Assembly: GCF_003344785.1 (NCBI RefSeq)
Contig: NZ_QPMK01000010.1
Location: 1 to 64,000 of the forward strand
Origin: Thalassococcus profundi
Lineage (GTDB): Bacteria; Pseudomonadota; Alphaproteobacteria; Rhodobacterales; Rhodobacteraceae
Direction of reading: 5' to 3'
DNA length: 64,000 bases
The notes under the pieces were generated by a model. That model searched no databases, was not told where the DNA came from, and saw only the letters and a list, made by a program, of their open reading frames with translations. The position numbers were made by a program, and so were the translations under genes. Positions within the stretch are counted from its first letter, which is position 1. The number at the start of each line of letters is the position of its first letter. This document shows, one piece after another, positions 37,057-45,794 of this stretch.

Positions 37057-37248
37057 CTGTCGGGAGGACGCCCGAAACAGGCGCCAAAGGAAATTACGCG
37101 TCCGCGCATATTATCCCCACGATTTCAAACCCGAAACCGGTTCGCGCAACGCCCAATAATTCCGGACTCAAAATGCTTGCTGGAAACCGATTCCACCCTA
37201 CGTCTTTAATTCTTTGGTCAAGCTAGCATCGTTGCTAAGGTTCGGGCA
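37057..37248. promoter_or_regulatory. Divergent intergenic region between the giant gene and the HlyD-like gene
   Basis: A 192-bp, relatively AT-rich region separates the two divergent starts. On the minus strand GATAAT at 37115-37110 is a fair -10 candidate about 54 bases before the giant gene's GTG, but its -35 is weak. On the plus strand AAGG at 37237-37240 is a possible ribosome-binding site for the 37249 start. The region probably holds both promoters; exact boxes are uncertain. Confidence 0.4.
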
Positions 37249-38097
37249 ATGTTTTGCGACATAATGGACCGAAATTACACAATGCCCCTGACTCTCCATC
37301 ATTTTCGCACAGCTTTGGCGGGAATTGCCATTTCGATACCCGCTTTGGTTGCATCTCAGGAGGTCTCCGAATGCCTCGTACAGGCGAGCGAGGTCGCCCA
37401 GGTCGGCGCCGCCGGGCGGGGCGTGGTGGCGCAGGTCCATGTCGACCGCGCCGACCGCGTGACGCGCGACCAGGTGCTGGTGGAACTCGAAGCGTCCGAG
37501 GAAGACATGCAAGTCGATCTGGCGCGTCTGCGCGTCGGATCGGACGTGGCCGTGCGCCTCGCGCGCGCGCGCGCAGAAACCGCCGAGCTGAACGCCGAGC
37601 GCCTGACGACGCTGGTCCAACGCAAGCTCGTGCCGAAATCGGAACAGGAGGCCGCGGCTCTCGAAGCGCGGTCCGCGCGACTCGAGGAAGAGGATGCGCT
37701 CTACCAGATGGAAGTGGCCGAGGTGCAATTGCAGGCCGCCCTTGCGGCACGGGAGCGCAAGCGGGTGCGCGCACCCTTCGACGGCGTGGTGACGGATCGC
37801 GCGATCTCTGCGGGCGAGCTTTACAATGAACAGGGCACAATCGTCACCGTGGCCCGCATCGACCCGCTGCACGTCGACGCCTATCTGCCCGCCTCCCGCC
37901 GCGCCGAACTGGCCGTCGGTCAGACCGCCACCGTGACGCTTGAAACCGGCGGCACACACGAAGCGGTCGTGCGGGTGATCGACCCGGTGCTCGACGCGGC
38001 CACGGGCACCTTCGGCGTCAGGCTTGACCTGGCCAACCCGGACGGCGCGATCCTTGCGGGGCAAAGCTGTTTTCTCGACCTTGCGGTCGGCAACTAG
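37249..38097 (+). CDS. Small secreted HlyD-like (membrane-fusion) adaptor protein
   Basis: A 282-residue protein. If translated from the internal ATG at 37282 it starts MPLTLHHFRTALAGIAISIP and has a normal Sec signal peptide (cleavage near ALVAS-QE); the ATG at 37249 has an AAGG at 8 bases but adds 11 unlikely residues. The mature part opens with SECLVQASEVAQVGAAGRGV, then a lipoyl half-motif (RVTRDQVLVELEA), a long helical hairpin (residues about 85-175), the second lipoyl half (RAPFDGVVTDRAISAGELY) and a beta-barrel ending at LDLAVGN. It lacks the membrane-proximal domain of RND adaptors. It is divergent from the giant gene and adjacent to it, which suggests it is part of the same export system as the GAF-HlyD protein. 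That is inference; a separate efflux role is possible. Confidence 0.8.
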   Translation: MFCDIMDRNYTMPLTLHHFRTALAGIAISIPALVASQEVSECLVQASEVAQVGAAGRGVVAQVHVDRADRVTRDQVLVELEASEEDMQVDLARLRVGSDVAVRLARARAETAELNAERLTTLVQRKLVPKSEQEAAALEARSARLEEEDALYQMEVAEVQLQAALAARERKRVRAPFDGVVTDRAISAGELYNEQGTIVTVARIDPLHVDAYLPASRRAELAVGQTATVTLETGGTHEAVVRVIDPVLDAATGTFGVRLDLANPDGAILAGQSCFLDLAVGN

Positions 38098-38251
38098 GGT
38101 CTTCCCCAACCGACGTTTTTCCGCCGGTTTGCCAAAGGCGGTGCCGTAAGGCCGCGCGAAGGATCGCCGGCGGAGGCCCGGGCCATGGCATCGGCGCGCC
38201 ATTCGTGGCAGGCAGGCGCGGCACGTCACCTGCAAGGCCGGAGAAAGTTAC

Positions 38252-39739
38252 ATGCGGTTCTGGGTCCTGATCGCCTTGATCACCGTCCTGTCGGCTCTCG
38301 GGCTGACCTACGAGATCGCCGCGGGCCGGGTGCTGGCGCCGTTCTTCGGCACCTCGCTGCTGACCTGGACCGCGGTGATCGCGACGATCCTCGCCGGGTT
38401 CTCCCTGGGCAGCGCCCTGGGCGGGCTGACCGCCGAAAAGGAGCGCCGCGCCGCCGCCGCGACCGTGCGAAAGGCGCTGGTGGCCACGGCGATCCTGATG
38501 GCGCTGTCGCCGTCGGTGCTTGCGATGATCTATTCGATGGGCGCCCGGGGCACGGGCGGGATGCTTCTGGCGGTGTTCGTGGCATTCTTCCCGGCCTCGG
38601 TGCTGGTCAGCTTCCCCTCGCCGTTCCTCGCCAAGCTGGCGGTGGAGGCGCGACCGGGGCGCGAGGGCTCGTCGCTTGGCCTGGTGCTGGCGGCGGGGTC
38701 GCTCGGGGCGATCTTCGGCGCGATCCTCGCCGGCTTCGTCACCCTGCCGCTGGTCGGATCGGTCGCGACCTTCGCCGGATGTGGCGCGGCGGCATTGATC
38801 TGCGTCTTCGGCGTACGGGCGGGACCGGACGGCCGCGCAGAGCTGCGGGACACGAGTCCAGAATTCAAATCCTCGATGGGCGTGGGGGCCGTGGCGGTTG
38901 TAGTCTGTCTGGCGAGCGGATCGGTCTGCCGCTACGAATCCGGACTCTCGTGCATCGACGTCGCGCGGCAGGGCAGCGCCGTCTATCTTTATTCCGACGG
39001 CACCCAGCAGGCAGCCGAGCGCCGCGTCCCCGCCGCCGGAACCGATCAGACGTCGCAACTGCCGATCATGCCTTACACGCGCTGGATCTGGTCGCGGATG
39101 GACCGCGACCTGGGTCCGTCGCCCGAGGTGCTGTTCATCGGCGGCGGCGGCTACACCCTGCCCACCCAGCTTTTACAGTCGCGGCCCACGGCGCGAGCCA
39201 TCGCGGTCGAGATCGACCCGCTGATCACCCGCGTCGTGCGGGAAAACCTGCCGCGGGCCGCGGAGATGATCGACACGACCGGCTTTGCCGCCGAGGTCGC
39301 GGGACCGGGCGCTCCGGACCCCGAAAACAGGCTTGGCATCGTGCATGCGGACGGGCGTGTTTTTCTCAACGAAACCGGTCGCCGTTTCGACGCGGCGGTG
39401 ATGGATGCGTTTTCCTCGGGCTCGGTGCCCGCGCACCTGGCGACGATGGAGACCTACACGCGCCTGCGCGAGATCGTCGACGGGCCGGTCTACGTGAACC
39501 TGATCGACACGCCCGACGGGCCGCTGGCCCGCGGGATTCATGCCATCCTCACCCAGCTTTACCCGCATGTTGAGACCGTGCAGGGCCCGGTCAGTTCGCG
39601 CGGCCGGGCCAACATCCTGATGGCGGCCTCCGACAGGCCGCTGGCGCCGCTCGGGGATTTGCCTGCCGGGTATGGGCCCGTTTCGGTCAGCCCCGCACGG
39701 GCATTTACCGACGACCGTGGCTGGGTCGGTCACCGCTGA
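38252..39739 (+). CDS. Fused membrane / spermidine synthase-like protein
   Basis: A 495-residue protein. The first 195 residues form about six hydrophobic helices (starting MRFWVLIALITVLSALGLTY). The C-terminal 250 residues are a spermidine-synthase-like Rossmann domain: VLFIGGGGYTLP (the family GGGDG glycine loop, here GGGGY), AVEIDPLI (ribose-binding acid) and a later DAFSSGSVP in place of the usual catalytic DxxDP. The altered active-site segments mean polyamine synthesis is not assured; many such fusions have unknown substrates. GGAG at 38240-38243 supports the ATG. It lies 154 bases after the HlyD-like gene on the same strand, so co-transcription is possible but not shown. Confidence 0.8.
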   Translation: MRFWVLIALITVLSALGLTYEIAAGRVLAPFFGTSLLTWTAVIATILAGFSLGSALGGLTAEKERRAAAATVRKALVATAILMALSPSVLAMIYSMGARGTGGMLLAVFVAFFPASVLVSFPSPFLAKLAVEARPGREGSSLGLVLAAGSLGAIFGAILAGFVTLPLVGSVATFAGCGAAALICVFGVRAGPDGRAELRDTSPEFKSSMGVGAVAVVVCLASGSVCRYESGLSCIDVARQGSAVYLYSDGTQQAAERRVPAAGTDQTSQLPIMPYTRWIWSRMDRDLGPSPEVLFIGGGGYTLPTQLLQSRPTARAIAVEIDPLITRVVRENLPRAAEMIDTTGFAAEVAGPGAPDPENRLGIVHADGRVFLNETGRRFDAAVMDAFSSGSVPAHLATMETYTRLREIVDGPVYVNLIDTPDGPLARGIHAILTQLYPHVETVQGPVSSRGRANILMAASDRPLAPLGDLPAGYGPVSVSPARAFTDDRGWVGHR

Positions 39740-39795
39740 GGTCATTTCCCGGGAATTGGCGGCGGGAAACAGTTCTGACGAAAATCTGATCCGGC

Positions 39796-39816
39796 GGAAT
39801 TGACGCGCGTAATTCC
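39796..39816. promoter_or_regulatory. Candidate operator upstream of the RND efflux genes
   Basis: An inverted repeat with arms GGAATT and AATTCC flanks a GC-rich centre (GACGCGCGT), about 120 bases before the adaptor start. Efflux operons are often controlled by a TetR-type repressor at such sites, but no regulator gene is next to it. Tentative. Confidence 0.3.
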
Positions 39817-39934
39817 ATTGAAAACAACACCTTGATTTCCCTCCAATTTGGCTGGGCAATCTTCGACCCGATTGAAAAGTTGATAAACCCGCGGTGCGGC
39901 TACCTTTTCCGGGTGCAATAAGATAAGGTGCGCC

Positions 39935-41023
39935 GTGAGCAGGGTCTTAAAAATCATTCTCGGTCTCGTTGTCGTGGCGGTTTTTGCCATGATTGGCGTC
40001 TTCGGCACGGCGGCTCTGGTCGCGCGCGACGACGGCGGTTCCGGCGAAGAAGGGGGCGAACAACAGCCGACGCGGGTCGGGGTGACATCGCCGCAGACCA
40101 AAACGGTCGAAGAAGCGATCTCAGCCGTCGGCACGCTGCGCCCGATCCGGTCGGTCGAGATCGTGCCGGAATCCGGAGGCCGCGTCACGCAGGTGCCGGT
40201 GGAGTCCGGCGCGGCAGTGGCCGAGGGCGATCTGCTGATCCAGCTCGACGACCGCGCGGCGCGCGCCGCGCTGGCCGAAGCCGAGGCGACGCTGGCCGAG
40301 ACCGAGCAAGAGTACCGCCGCTTCCAGCAGCTCGAGGACAGCAACGCCGCCGCCGAGGCACAGCTGGAAGAGGCGCGCGGCGCGTTCCGCCGGGCCGAAG
40401 CGGCGATCATGATGGCCCGTGCCGATCTCGAGGACCGCAGCGTGACCGCCCCCTTCGCCGGCACGCTGGGCGTGATCGACACCGAACCGGGCGCGGTCCT
40501 GAACGGCAGCGATCCGGTGACGCGCCTGTCCGACCTCACGGCGGTCGAGGTGTCGGTCACCCTGCCAGAGCGCTATTTCCAGCGTGTCGAGGCCGGCCAG
40601 AGGGTCGAGATCACCTTGCCCGCCTATCCCGACACCCGGTTCGAAGGCGCCGTGACCTTCCGCGCGCCGGAAATCGACCTTGGCACCCGCAGTTTCGAGA
40701 TCCGCGCCGAGATCGCCAATGACGACGGCCGGCTGGTGGGCGGCATGTTCGCTAATTCGCGGCTTGTGCTCGACACCTACGAAGGTCTGGCGATCCCCGA
40801 CGACGCGATCATCAGCGAGGGGCTCACCACCTATGTCTACACCGTCGCCGATGGCACCGCGTCCCGCCGCGATATCGTCACGGGCAGTTCGCTCGGACCG
40901 CTGACCGAAGTGCGCGAGGGGCTCGACGGCGACATGCAGGTCGTCGTCAGCGGTTGGGACCAGCTGCGCGACGGCGCCCCGGTCGAGGTGGAAGATGACG
41001 TGGCCACGGAGGCGCTACAATGA
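39935..41023 (+). CDS. RND efflux periplasmic adaptor (membrane-fusion) protein
   Basis: A 362-residue protein starting at GTG with AAGG 6 bases upstream. Residues 5-30 are a membrane anchor (VLKIILGLVVVAVFAMIGVF). Then come an acidic linker, a lipoyl half (GRVTQVPVESGAAVAEGDLL), a short helical hairpin (about 105-165), the second lipoyl half (SVTAPFAGTLGVIDTEPGAVL), a beta-barrel and a membrane-proximal domain ending at VEVEDDVATEALQ. The layout is that of AcrA/MexA-type adaptors, which link an inner-membrane RND pump to an outer-membrane channel. Its stop overlaps the start of the pump gene by four bases (ATGA). No TolC-type gene is in the window. Confidence 0.92.
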   Translation: MSRVLKIILGLVVVAVFAMIGVFGTAALVARDDGGSGEEGGEQQPTRVGVTSPQTKTVEEAISAVGTLRPIRSVEIVPESGGRVTQVPVESGAAVAEGDLLIQLDDRAARAALAEAEATLAETEQEYRRFQQLEDSNAAAEAQLEEARGAFRRAEAAIMMARADLEDRSVTAPFAGTLGVIDTEPGAVLNGSDPVTRLSDLTAVEVSVTLPERYFQRVEAGQRVEITLPAYPDTRFEGAVTFRAPEIDLGTRSFEIRAEIANDDGRLVGGMFANSRLVLDTYEGLAIPDDAIISEGLTTYVYTVADGTASRRDIVTGSSLGPLTEVREGLDGDMQVVVSGWDQLRDGAPVEVEDDVATEALQ

Positions 41024-44000
41024 CGCTTCCCGATCTCTGCACCCGCCGCCCGGTGCTCGCGACCGTGATGTCGATCCTGATCGTTGTGCTGGGCATCGCG
41101 GCGCTGACGCGGATGCCGGTGCGGGAACTGCCCAACACCTCGACCGCGCAGGTCACGGTCAGCGTCGGCTACACCGGCGCGGGGCCGGGCGTGGTCGACA
41201 GCGAACTGGCCAGCGTGATCGAAGGCGCCATTTCCACCGTTGCCGGTATCGACCGGGTATCGACGGAATCCGAGCTGGGCGGCCTGCGCACAGTCATCAC
41301 CTTCCAGCAGGGGCGCGACGTCGACCAGGCCGCGTCGGACGTGCGCGCCGCCGTGCAGGCGGTGACCGGCGACCTGCCCGAAGAGGCGGATGAGCCGCAG
41401 GTGGAGAAGAACGACAGCCAGGGCGATCCGATCATCTGGATGACCATGACCTCGTCCAACATGTCGGCGCCTGAACTCACCGACTATGCCGACCGCTTCG
41501 TGGTCGACCGGCTGGAAACCCTGAGCGGCGTGGCCGCGGCGCAGATCTACGGCGACCGGCCCTATGCAATGCGCGTCTGGCTGCAACCCGAAGAGATGGC
41601 GGCGCGCGGCGTCACCACCACCGAAGTCGCCGAAGCGCTGCGCGGCAATAACCTCGAACTGCCAGCGGGCCAGATCGAAAGCGACTCGCGCACCTACCTG
41701 CTGCGCACCGAAACCCGGCTGTCGAGCGTCGAGGATTTTCGGAACCTCATCGTCACCAACACCGAAGCCGGGCGCATCACCCTGGGCGACGTGGCACGGG
41801 TCGAGATCGGCACCGAATCCGACGACAGCCTGTTCCGCGCCAACGGCGAAACGGCCATCGGCATCGGCATCCTGCGCCAGTCCTCGTCCAACACGCTCAA
41901 CATCTCTGCCGCCGTGAAGGAAGAGTTGGCCGATATCCAGACCGACCTGCCCGGCGGCACGTCGCTCGAGATCACATCGGACGACGCTGATTTCATCCGC
42001 AATTCCATCTTCCAGGTGCTCACGACGCTCGCCATCTCGGTCGCCATCGTGGTGGCTGTGATCTTCGTCTTCCTGACCTCGGTGCGCGCCACCATCGTGC
42101 CCGCGGTCACCATCCCCATCGCGCTGCTGGGGGCCTGCGCCGGGATCGCGCTTGTGGGCTTTTCGATCAACATCCTGACGCTCTTCGCGCTGATCCTCGC
42201 CATTGGTCTGGTGGTCGATGACGCCATCGTCGTGCTCGAGAACATCGAGCGCAAGGTCGAGGACGGCGAGGACCCGAAAGAGGCCGCGCGCACCGGCGCC
42301 AATCAGGTGTTCTTCGCCGTGGTGTCGACCTCGGCGGTGCTGATCTCGGTCTTCGTGCCGTTGTCCTTTCTCGAAGGCGAGATCGGCAAGCTCTTCCAGG
42401 AGTTCGGCATCACGCTCGCCATCGCCGTGGCGCTGTCGACCTTCGTGGCGCTGTCGCTCTGCCCGGTGATCGCGGGGCTGGTGCTCAAGAAGGGCATGAA
42501 CAAGAGCCGCTTTGCCCGGATCGTGCATTCGATCAACGAACGCATGTCACGCGGCTACCGTGCGCTGCTGACGCGGGCGATCCGCGCGCCGCTGCTGGTG
42601 CTCGGCATCGCGGCCGGCCTGACGGGCATGTCCTGGACGCTGTACCAGCAGCTGCCGTCGCAGCTCACTCCGAACGAGGATCGCGGCATCTTCTTCGTTT
42701 CCGTGCAGGCCCCCGCAGGGTCGGCACTGGGGCTGACGGACGTGGCCGTGAAGCAGGTCGAGGAAATGATCGCGCCCTATCAGGAGGACGGCATCGTCGA
42801 GGATGTGATCGGCATCGTCGGGCAATACGGCGAGACCGGGCGGGCCTTCCTCGTCGCCACCATGGCACCCTGGGGCGAGCGGGACATGGGCCCGCGGGAC
42901 GTGCTGGAAGAGTTGCGTCCGCAATTCGCCGGGATCACCCTGGCCAGCGTGCGCAGCTTTGCGCCTTCGGGGCTGGACGCGGGTGGCGGATCGGGGCTCG
43001 AAGTGATCGTGACCGCGCCCAGCTTCGATCAGGCGGCCGAGTATTCCGAACAGCTCGAACAGGCACTGCGTGAAAACGGCGACATCGTCGGTGTGCGCCG
43101 CGCCTATGACGTAAACACGCCGGGCTACGACATCAAGGTCAACCGCGCCATGGCGCGCGAGATCGGCGTCGACGCGCGCGCGATCTCGGACGCGGTGCGA
43201 ACCTTCTTTGCCTCGGCGGAAGTCACCGAGTTCATCTCGCAGGACCGCCAGTACCCGGTGATCCTGCAAGCGCCCGACGAACGCCGAGCCGCCGCCGAAG
43301 ACCTGCGCGGCATCAACGTGCGCGCCGAAAATGGCGAACTGGTGCCGCTGGACGGGCTGGTGACGCTGGAACGCCGCGCCTCGGTCGCCGCCTACAACCG
43401 TTTCAACCGGCAGCCTTCGGTCGAGATTTCGGCTTCGCTCGCCAGCGGCGTCGACCTCGGGTCGGCCATCGCCACGGTCGAACGGCTGGCAGAAGACCTG
43501 CCGCCGCAGATGCAGATCTTCTATTCCGGTCAGGCCGAAAGTTTCCAGGAAACCTCGGGCGGGATCGTCACGACCTTTGCCCTGGCGCTGCTGGTGGTGT
43601 TCCTGGTCCTTGCCGCGCAATTCGAAAGCTTCGTGCAGCCGGTGGTGATCCTGCTGTCGGTGCCTTTGGCCGTGGCCGGCGCCCTGCTGACGCTCTTCGT
43701 GCTGGGCGAGGCGGTGAACATCTACACCCAGGTCGGCATGGTCATGCTGATCGGGCTGATGGCCAAGAACGGCATCCTGATCGTGGAGTTCGCCAACCAG
43801 CTGCGCGACCAGGGCCAGCCCCTGCGCGAGGCGGTGATCGAAGCGGCAACCGTGCGCCTGCGGCCGATCCTGATGACGGTGCTGTCGACGGTGCTGGGCG
43901 CCGTGCCGCTGGTGCTGTCGAGCGGTGCCGGAGCCGAAAGCCGGTTCTCCATCGGTCTTGTGATCATCGGCGGGTTCATGGCGGCCTCGGTGCTGACGCT

Positions 44001-44100
44001 GTTCCTGACGCCGGTGCTCTATGACCTGCTGCAACGGGACCGCGAGCCCGAAAGATCGAAGGATCGCGTGGACGGCGCCGCACCGACCCCGGCGGAATAA
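41020..44100 (+). CDS. RND multidrug-type efflux pump, HAE1/AcrB-like
   Basis: A 1,026-residue inner-membrane pump of normal length for the family. TM1 is at about residues 10-30, followed by the first large periplasmic loop. TM4 carries the proton-relay Asp pair (GLVVDDAIVVLENI), and a second halved repeat begins near residue 510. TM10 carries the relay lysine (GLMAKNGILIVEFANQL). The C terminus has the usual VLSTVLGAVPLVLSSGAG and TLFLTPVLYDLL segments. It is translationally coupled to the adaptor at 39935. The substrate cannot be told from the sequence. Confidence 0.95.
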   Translation: MTLPDLCTRRPVLATVMSILIVVLGIAALTRMPVRELPNTSTAQVTVSVGYTGAGPGVVDSELASVIEGAISTVAGIDRVSTESELGGLRTVITFQQGRDVDQAASDVRAAVQAVTGDLPEEADEPQVEKNDSQGDPIIWMTMTSSNMSAPELTDYADRFVVDRLETLSGVAAAQIYGDRPYAMRVWLQPEEMAARGVTTTEVAEALRGNNLELPAGQIESDSRTYLLRTETRLSSVEDFRNLIVTNTEAGRITLGDVARVEIGTESDDSLFRANGETAIGIGILRQSSSNTLNISAAVKEELADIQTDLPGGTSLEITSDDADFIRNSIFQVLTTLAISVAIVVAVIFVFLTSVRATIVPAVTIPIALLGACAGIALVGFSINILTLFALILAIGLVVDDAIVVLENIERKVEDGEDPKEAARTGANQVFFAVVSTSAVLISVFVPLSFLEGEIGKLFQEFGITLAIAVALSTFVALSLCPVIAGLVLKKGMNKSRFARIVHSINERMSRGYRALLTRAIRAPLLVLGIAAGLTGMSWTLYQQLPSQLTPNEDRGIFFVSVQAPAGSALGLTDVAVKQVEEMIAPYQEDGIVEDVIGIVGQYGETGRAFLVATMAPWGERDMGPRDVLEELRPQFAGITLASVRSFAPSGLDAGGGSGLEVIVTAPSFDQAAEYSEQLEQALRENGDIVGVRRAYDVNTPGYDIKVNRAMAREIGVDARAISDAVRTFFASAEVTEFISQDRQYPVILQAPDERRAAAEDLRGINVRAENGELVPLDGLVTLERRASVAAYNRFNRQPSVEISASLASGVDLGSAIATVERLAEDLPPQMQIFYSGQAESFQETSGGIVTTFALALLVVFLVLAAQFESFVQPVVILLSVPLAVAGALLTLFVLGEAVNIYTQVGMVMLIGLMAKNGILIVEFANQLRDQGQPLREAVIEAATVRLRPILMTVLSTVLGAVPLVLSSGAGAESRFSIGLVIIGGFMAASVLTLFLTPVLYDLLQRDREPERSKDRVDGAAPTPAE

Positions 44101-44103
44101 TGC

Positions 44104-44133
44104 TTGCGATGGCGGCGCCGCCCGCCACCGCAA
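44104..44133. terminator. Hairpin between convergent genes, possible bidirectional terminator
   Basis: A 12-bp stem with one mismatch (arms TTGCGATGGCGG and CCGCCACCGCAA) and a 6-base loop starts 4 bases after the RND pump stop and lies before the convergent acetyltransferase stop. There is no clear T-run, so intrinsic termination is plausible but not certain. Confidence 0.45.
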
Positions 44134-44169
44134 TGACACCCCAAACCGTCGATCCGCCCGTGTGGACCT

Positions 44170-45003
44170 CTACCCCAGTTCCATTGTGGCGATGGCCTTG
44201 AGCGTCGCATCGACTGCCGGCGCCGGACCGCGATACATGCGGGCCGTGGCAAAGCCCTCTTGGAACCCGCGCGCTTCGAGCATCCGGGCAAAGTCCGGCT
44301 GGCCCATAGGTACGTCGATGCTGATGTCGGTCTGGCCCAGCGCCGCCGAGGCCTGACCCGCTAAGGTCATTGCGTCGGTGTCGGAGGGCGCCACGATGGG
44401 GCCGATCTTGCAGACCTCGCGGCACAGGCGCGCGGTGGCAAAACCGGTTACCCGGCCCGCGGTCTCCAACAGAACCGTCTTGCGGGTCGGATGCTCGGCC
44501 ACCCACGCCGCCAGAAAAGCCGCCCGGTCGAACCCATTGGCCGCGCGGTCGAGCGCGCGGACGGTCTCAAGGTCCCGCTCCTGCGCCAGCGCCAGTCGGC
44601 GCGGCTCGCGCGACAGCGATCCGCTCAACCGCCGGGTTCGACCGGCCAGTTCAAACCCCGAGCGCGCATAGTTGTCCTGCTGCGCGGGCACGCCGTCGAG
44701 CCCGATGGTGCGCCCCCCGGCATGGGCGATGGCATGGGTCCAGAGCGCAAAGCCAAGGCCGGTCCCGCGCCAGTCGGGGTGGCAGATGTAGAGCCCGAGA
44801 AAGGCGAAGCTGTCGGAATGGTTCACGACGGAAATCGCCGCGACGGGCGTGCCATCATGGTCGGCCACGAAGAACCCACCGGGATCGGCGGCAAAGAACG
44901 CCTCCGCATCCTCGATCCCCGGGTTCCAGCCCTCGTCCGCCGCCCAGTCGAGGATCCGCGACAGTTCCGGCAGGGTCGCGGTCCGAAAGCTGGCCGCCGT
45001 CAT
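44170..45003 (-). CDS. Tandem-GNAT N-acetyltransferase
   Basis: A 277-residue cytoplasmic protein. Residues 1-140 form a GNAT domain with the acetyl-CoA-binding segment around HPDWRGTGLGFALW and the ending YARSGFELAGRTRRLSG. Residues 145-277 form a second, degenerate GNAT-like half (Acetyltransf_18 type), with AALGQTDISIDVPMG and the closing LEARGFQEGFATARMYRG. The substrate is unknown. Its ATG overlaps the stop of the FCD regulator gene (ATGA), so the two form a small operon. It might act on the compound handled by the adjacent ABC importer, which is a guess from position. Confidence 0.88.
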   Translation of the reverse strand: MTAASFRTATLPELSRILDWAADEGWNPGIEDAEAFFAADPGGFFVADHDGTPVAAISVVNHSDSFAFLGLYICHPDWRGTGLGFALWTHAIAHAGGRTIGLDGVPAQQDNYARSGFELAGRTRRLSGSLSREPRRLALAQERDLETVRALDRAANGFDRAAFLAAWVAEHPTRKTVLLETAGRVTGFATARLCREVCKIGPIVAPSDTDAMTLAGQASAALGQTDISIDVPMGQPDFARMLEARGFQEGFATARMYRGPAPAVDATLKAIATMELG

Positions 45004-45686
45004 CGGTTCAGCGCCTCGCGCAGCGATGCCGGCGGTTGCGCGGTGTTCTGAAGATCGAGCGAGGCGACAAGATCGAGCAGGTGGCTTTTCATCAACTGCT
45101 CGGCCAGCGGCCCGTCGCGATCGGCGAACGCGTCCATCAGCGCGTGATGCGCCTGCGTCTCGCAGAGCGCCGCCCGCCGCCGCCAGTAAAGCGCGATGAT
45201 GAGGGAGGAGCGGGAGATCAGCTCGGAGATGAACGCTTCCACGGTGCTCTGATCCGCGATCCGCGCAATCTCTACATGGAAGCGGCCGGACAGGAACAGT
45301 GCCCGCCCGTTGTCGCCCGCGTCGAGGGCCACGTGTTCGTCGGCGATATTGGTGTGCAGCAGCGCGAGGTCCGCATCGGTCATGCGCTCCGCCGCGGATT
45401 TCGCCGTGCGCGGTTCAAGCAGCGCGCGCGCCTCGAAGACCTCGCGCGCCTCGCGAACCGAGGGCTGCGCGACAAAGGCGCCCCGGTTGCGCCGCAGCGT
45501 GACGAGGTGGCGATGCGACAGCGCCAGAAGCGCCGCGCGCACGAGGGTACGGCTGATGCCATAGGCTTCGCCCAGTTCGTCCTCGCCCAGCTTGGTGCCC
45601 GGCGGCAGCCGGTGTTCGTGGATCGCGCGTTCGAGATCCGCGGTCACGCTTTCGCTGGTCCAGGACTTCAATTCAAACTCGCTCAT
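45000..45686 (-). CDS. GntR-family transcriptional regulator, FCD (FadR/VanR) subfamily
   Basis: A 228-residue repressor-type protein. Residues 10-75 are the winged helix (LPPGTKLGEDELGEAYGISR, TLVRAALLALSHRHLVTLRR, NRGAFVAQ). Residues 85-220 are the all-helical FCD ligand domain with likely metal-binding histidines in RFHVEIARIAD, HHALMDAF and KSHLLDL. It is transcribed divergently from the polyamine-type ABC operon starting at 45940. A perfect GntR-type palindrome lies between them at 45783-45794, so it probably represses that operon and its own gene in response to the imported compound (inference). Confidence 0.92.
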   Translation of the reverse strand: MSEFELKSWTSESVTADLERAIHEHRLPPGTKLGEDELGEAYGISRTLVRAALLALSHRHLVTLRRNRGAFVAQPSVREAREVFEARALLEPRTAKSAAERMTDADLALLHTNIADEHVALDAGDNGRALFLSGRFHVEIARIADQSTVEAFISELISRSSLIIALYWRRRAALCETQAHHALMDAFADRDGPLAEQLMKSHLLDLVASLDLQNTAQPPASLREALNR

Positions 45687-45782
45687 GCCAACCGCACCGA
45701 TCCCAAGGACGCCTGACTATCTGTCTTTCCGATTCTATTGGAAAGGCACAAGCGCCACCTGCCCGGTGTTTTCCGCAGCATT

Positions 45783-45794
45783 ATTGTATACAAT
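45783..45794. promoter_or_regulatory. GntR/FCD operator palindrome ATTGTATACAAT
   Basis: A perfect 12-bp palindrome in the divergent region between the FCD regulator and the ABC importer. It matches the known FCD-type operator pattern TxGTATACxA. It lies about 97 bases before the FCD gene start and about 145 before the ABC start, in a locally AT-rich stretch where promoters are expected. Confidence 0.7.

Noticed and set aside
343-36000. Long plus-strand open frames (for example 343-5556, 12154-17157, 17194-23706, 27214-30501, 32890-37209)
   Set aside because: They lie antisense to the giant gene, are Arg/Gln/Gly/His-rich with no recognisable domains, and arise from GC-rich codon bias. The minus-strand frame has clear repeated domains throughout.
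1666-37056. RTX/type I secretion nonapeptides in the giant protein
   Set aside because: I looked for GGxGxDxxx repeats and found none; the acidic turns belong to CARDB, cadherin-like and dockerin units.
38108-38129. Imperfect hairpin after the small HlyD gene
   Set aside because: An 8-bp stem with one mismatch and no T-run; too weak to call a terminator.
37198-39058. Minus-strand frames opposite the HlyD-like and spermidine-synthase-like genes
   Set aside because: They are shadows without domains or ribosome-binding sites; the plus-strand proteins have clear family signatures.
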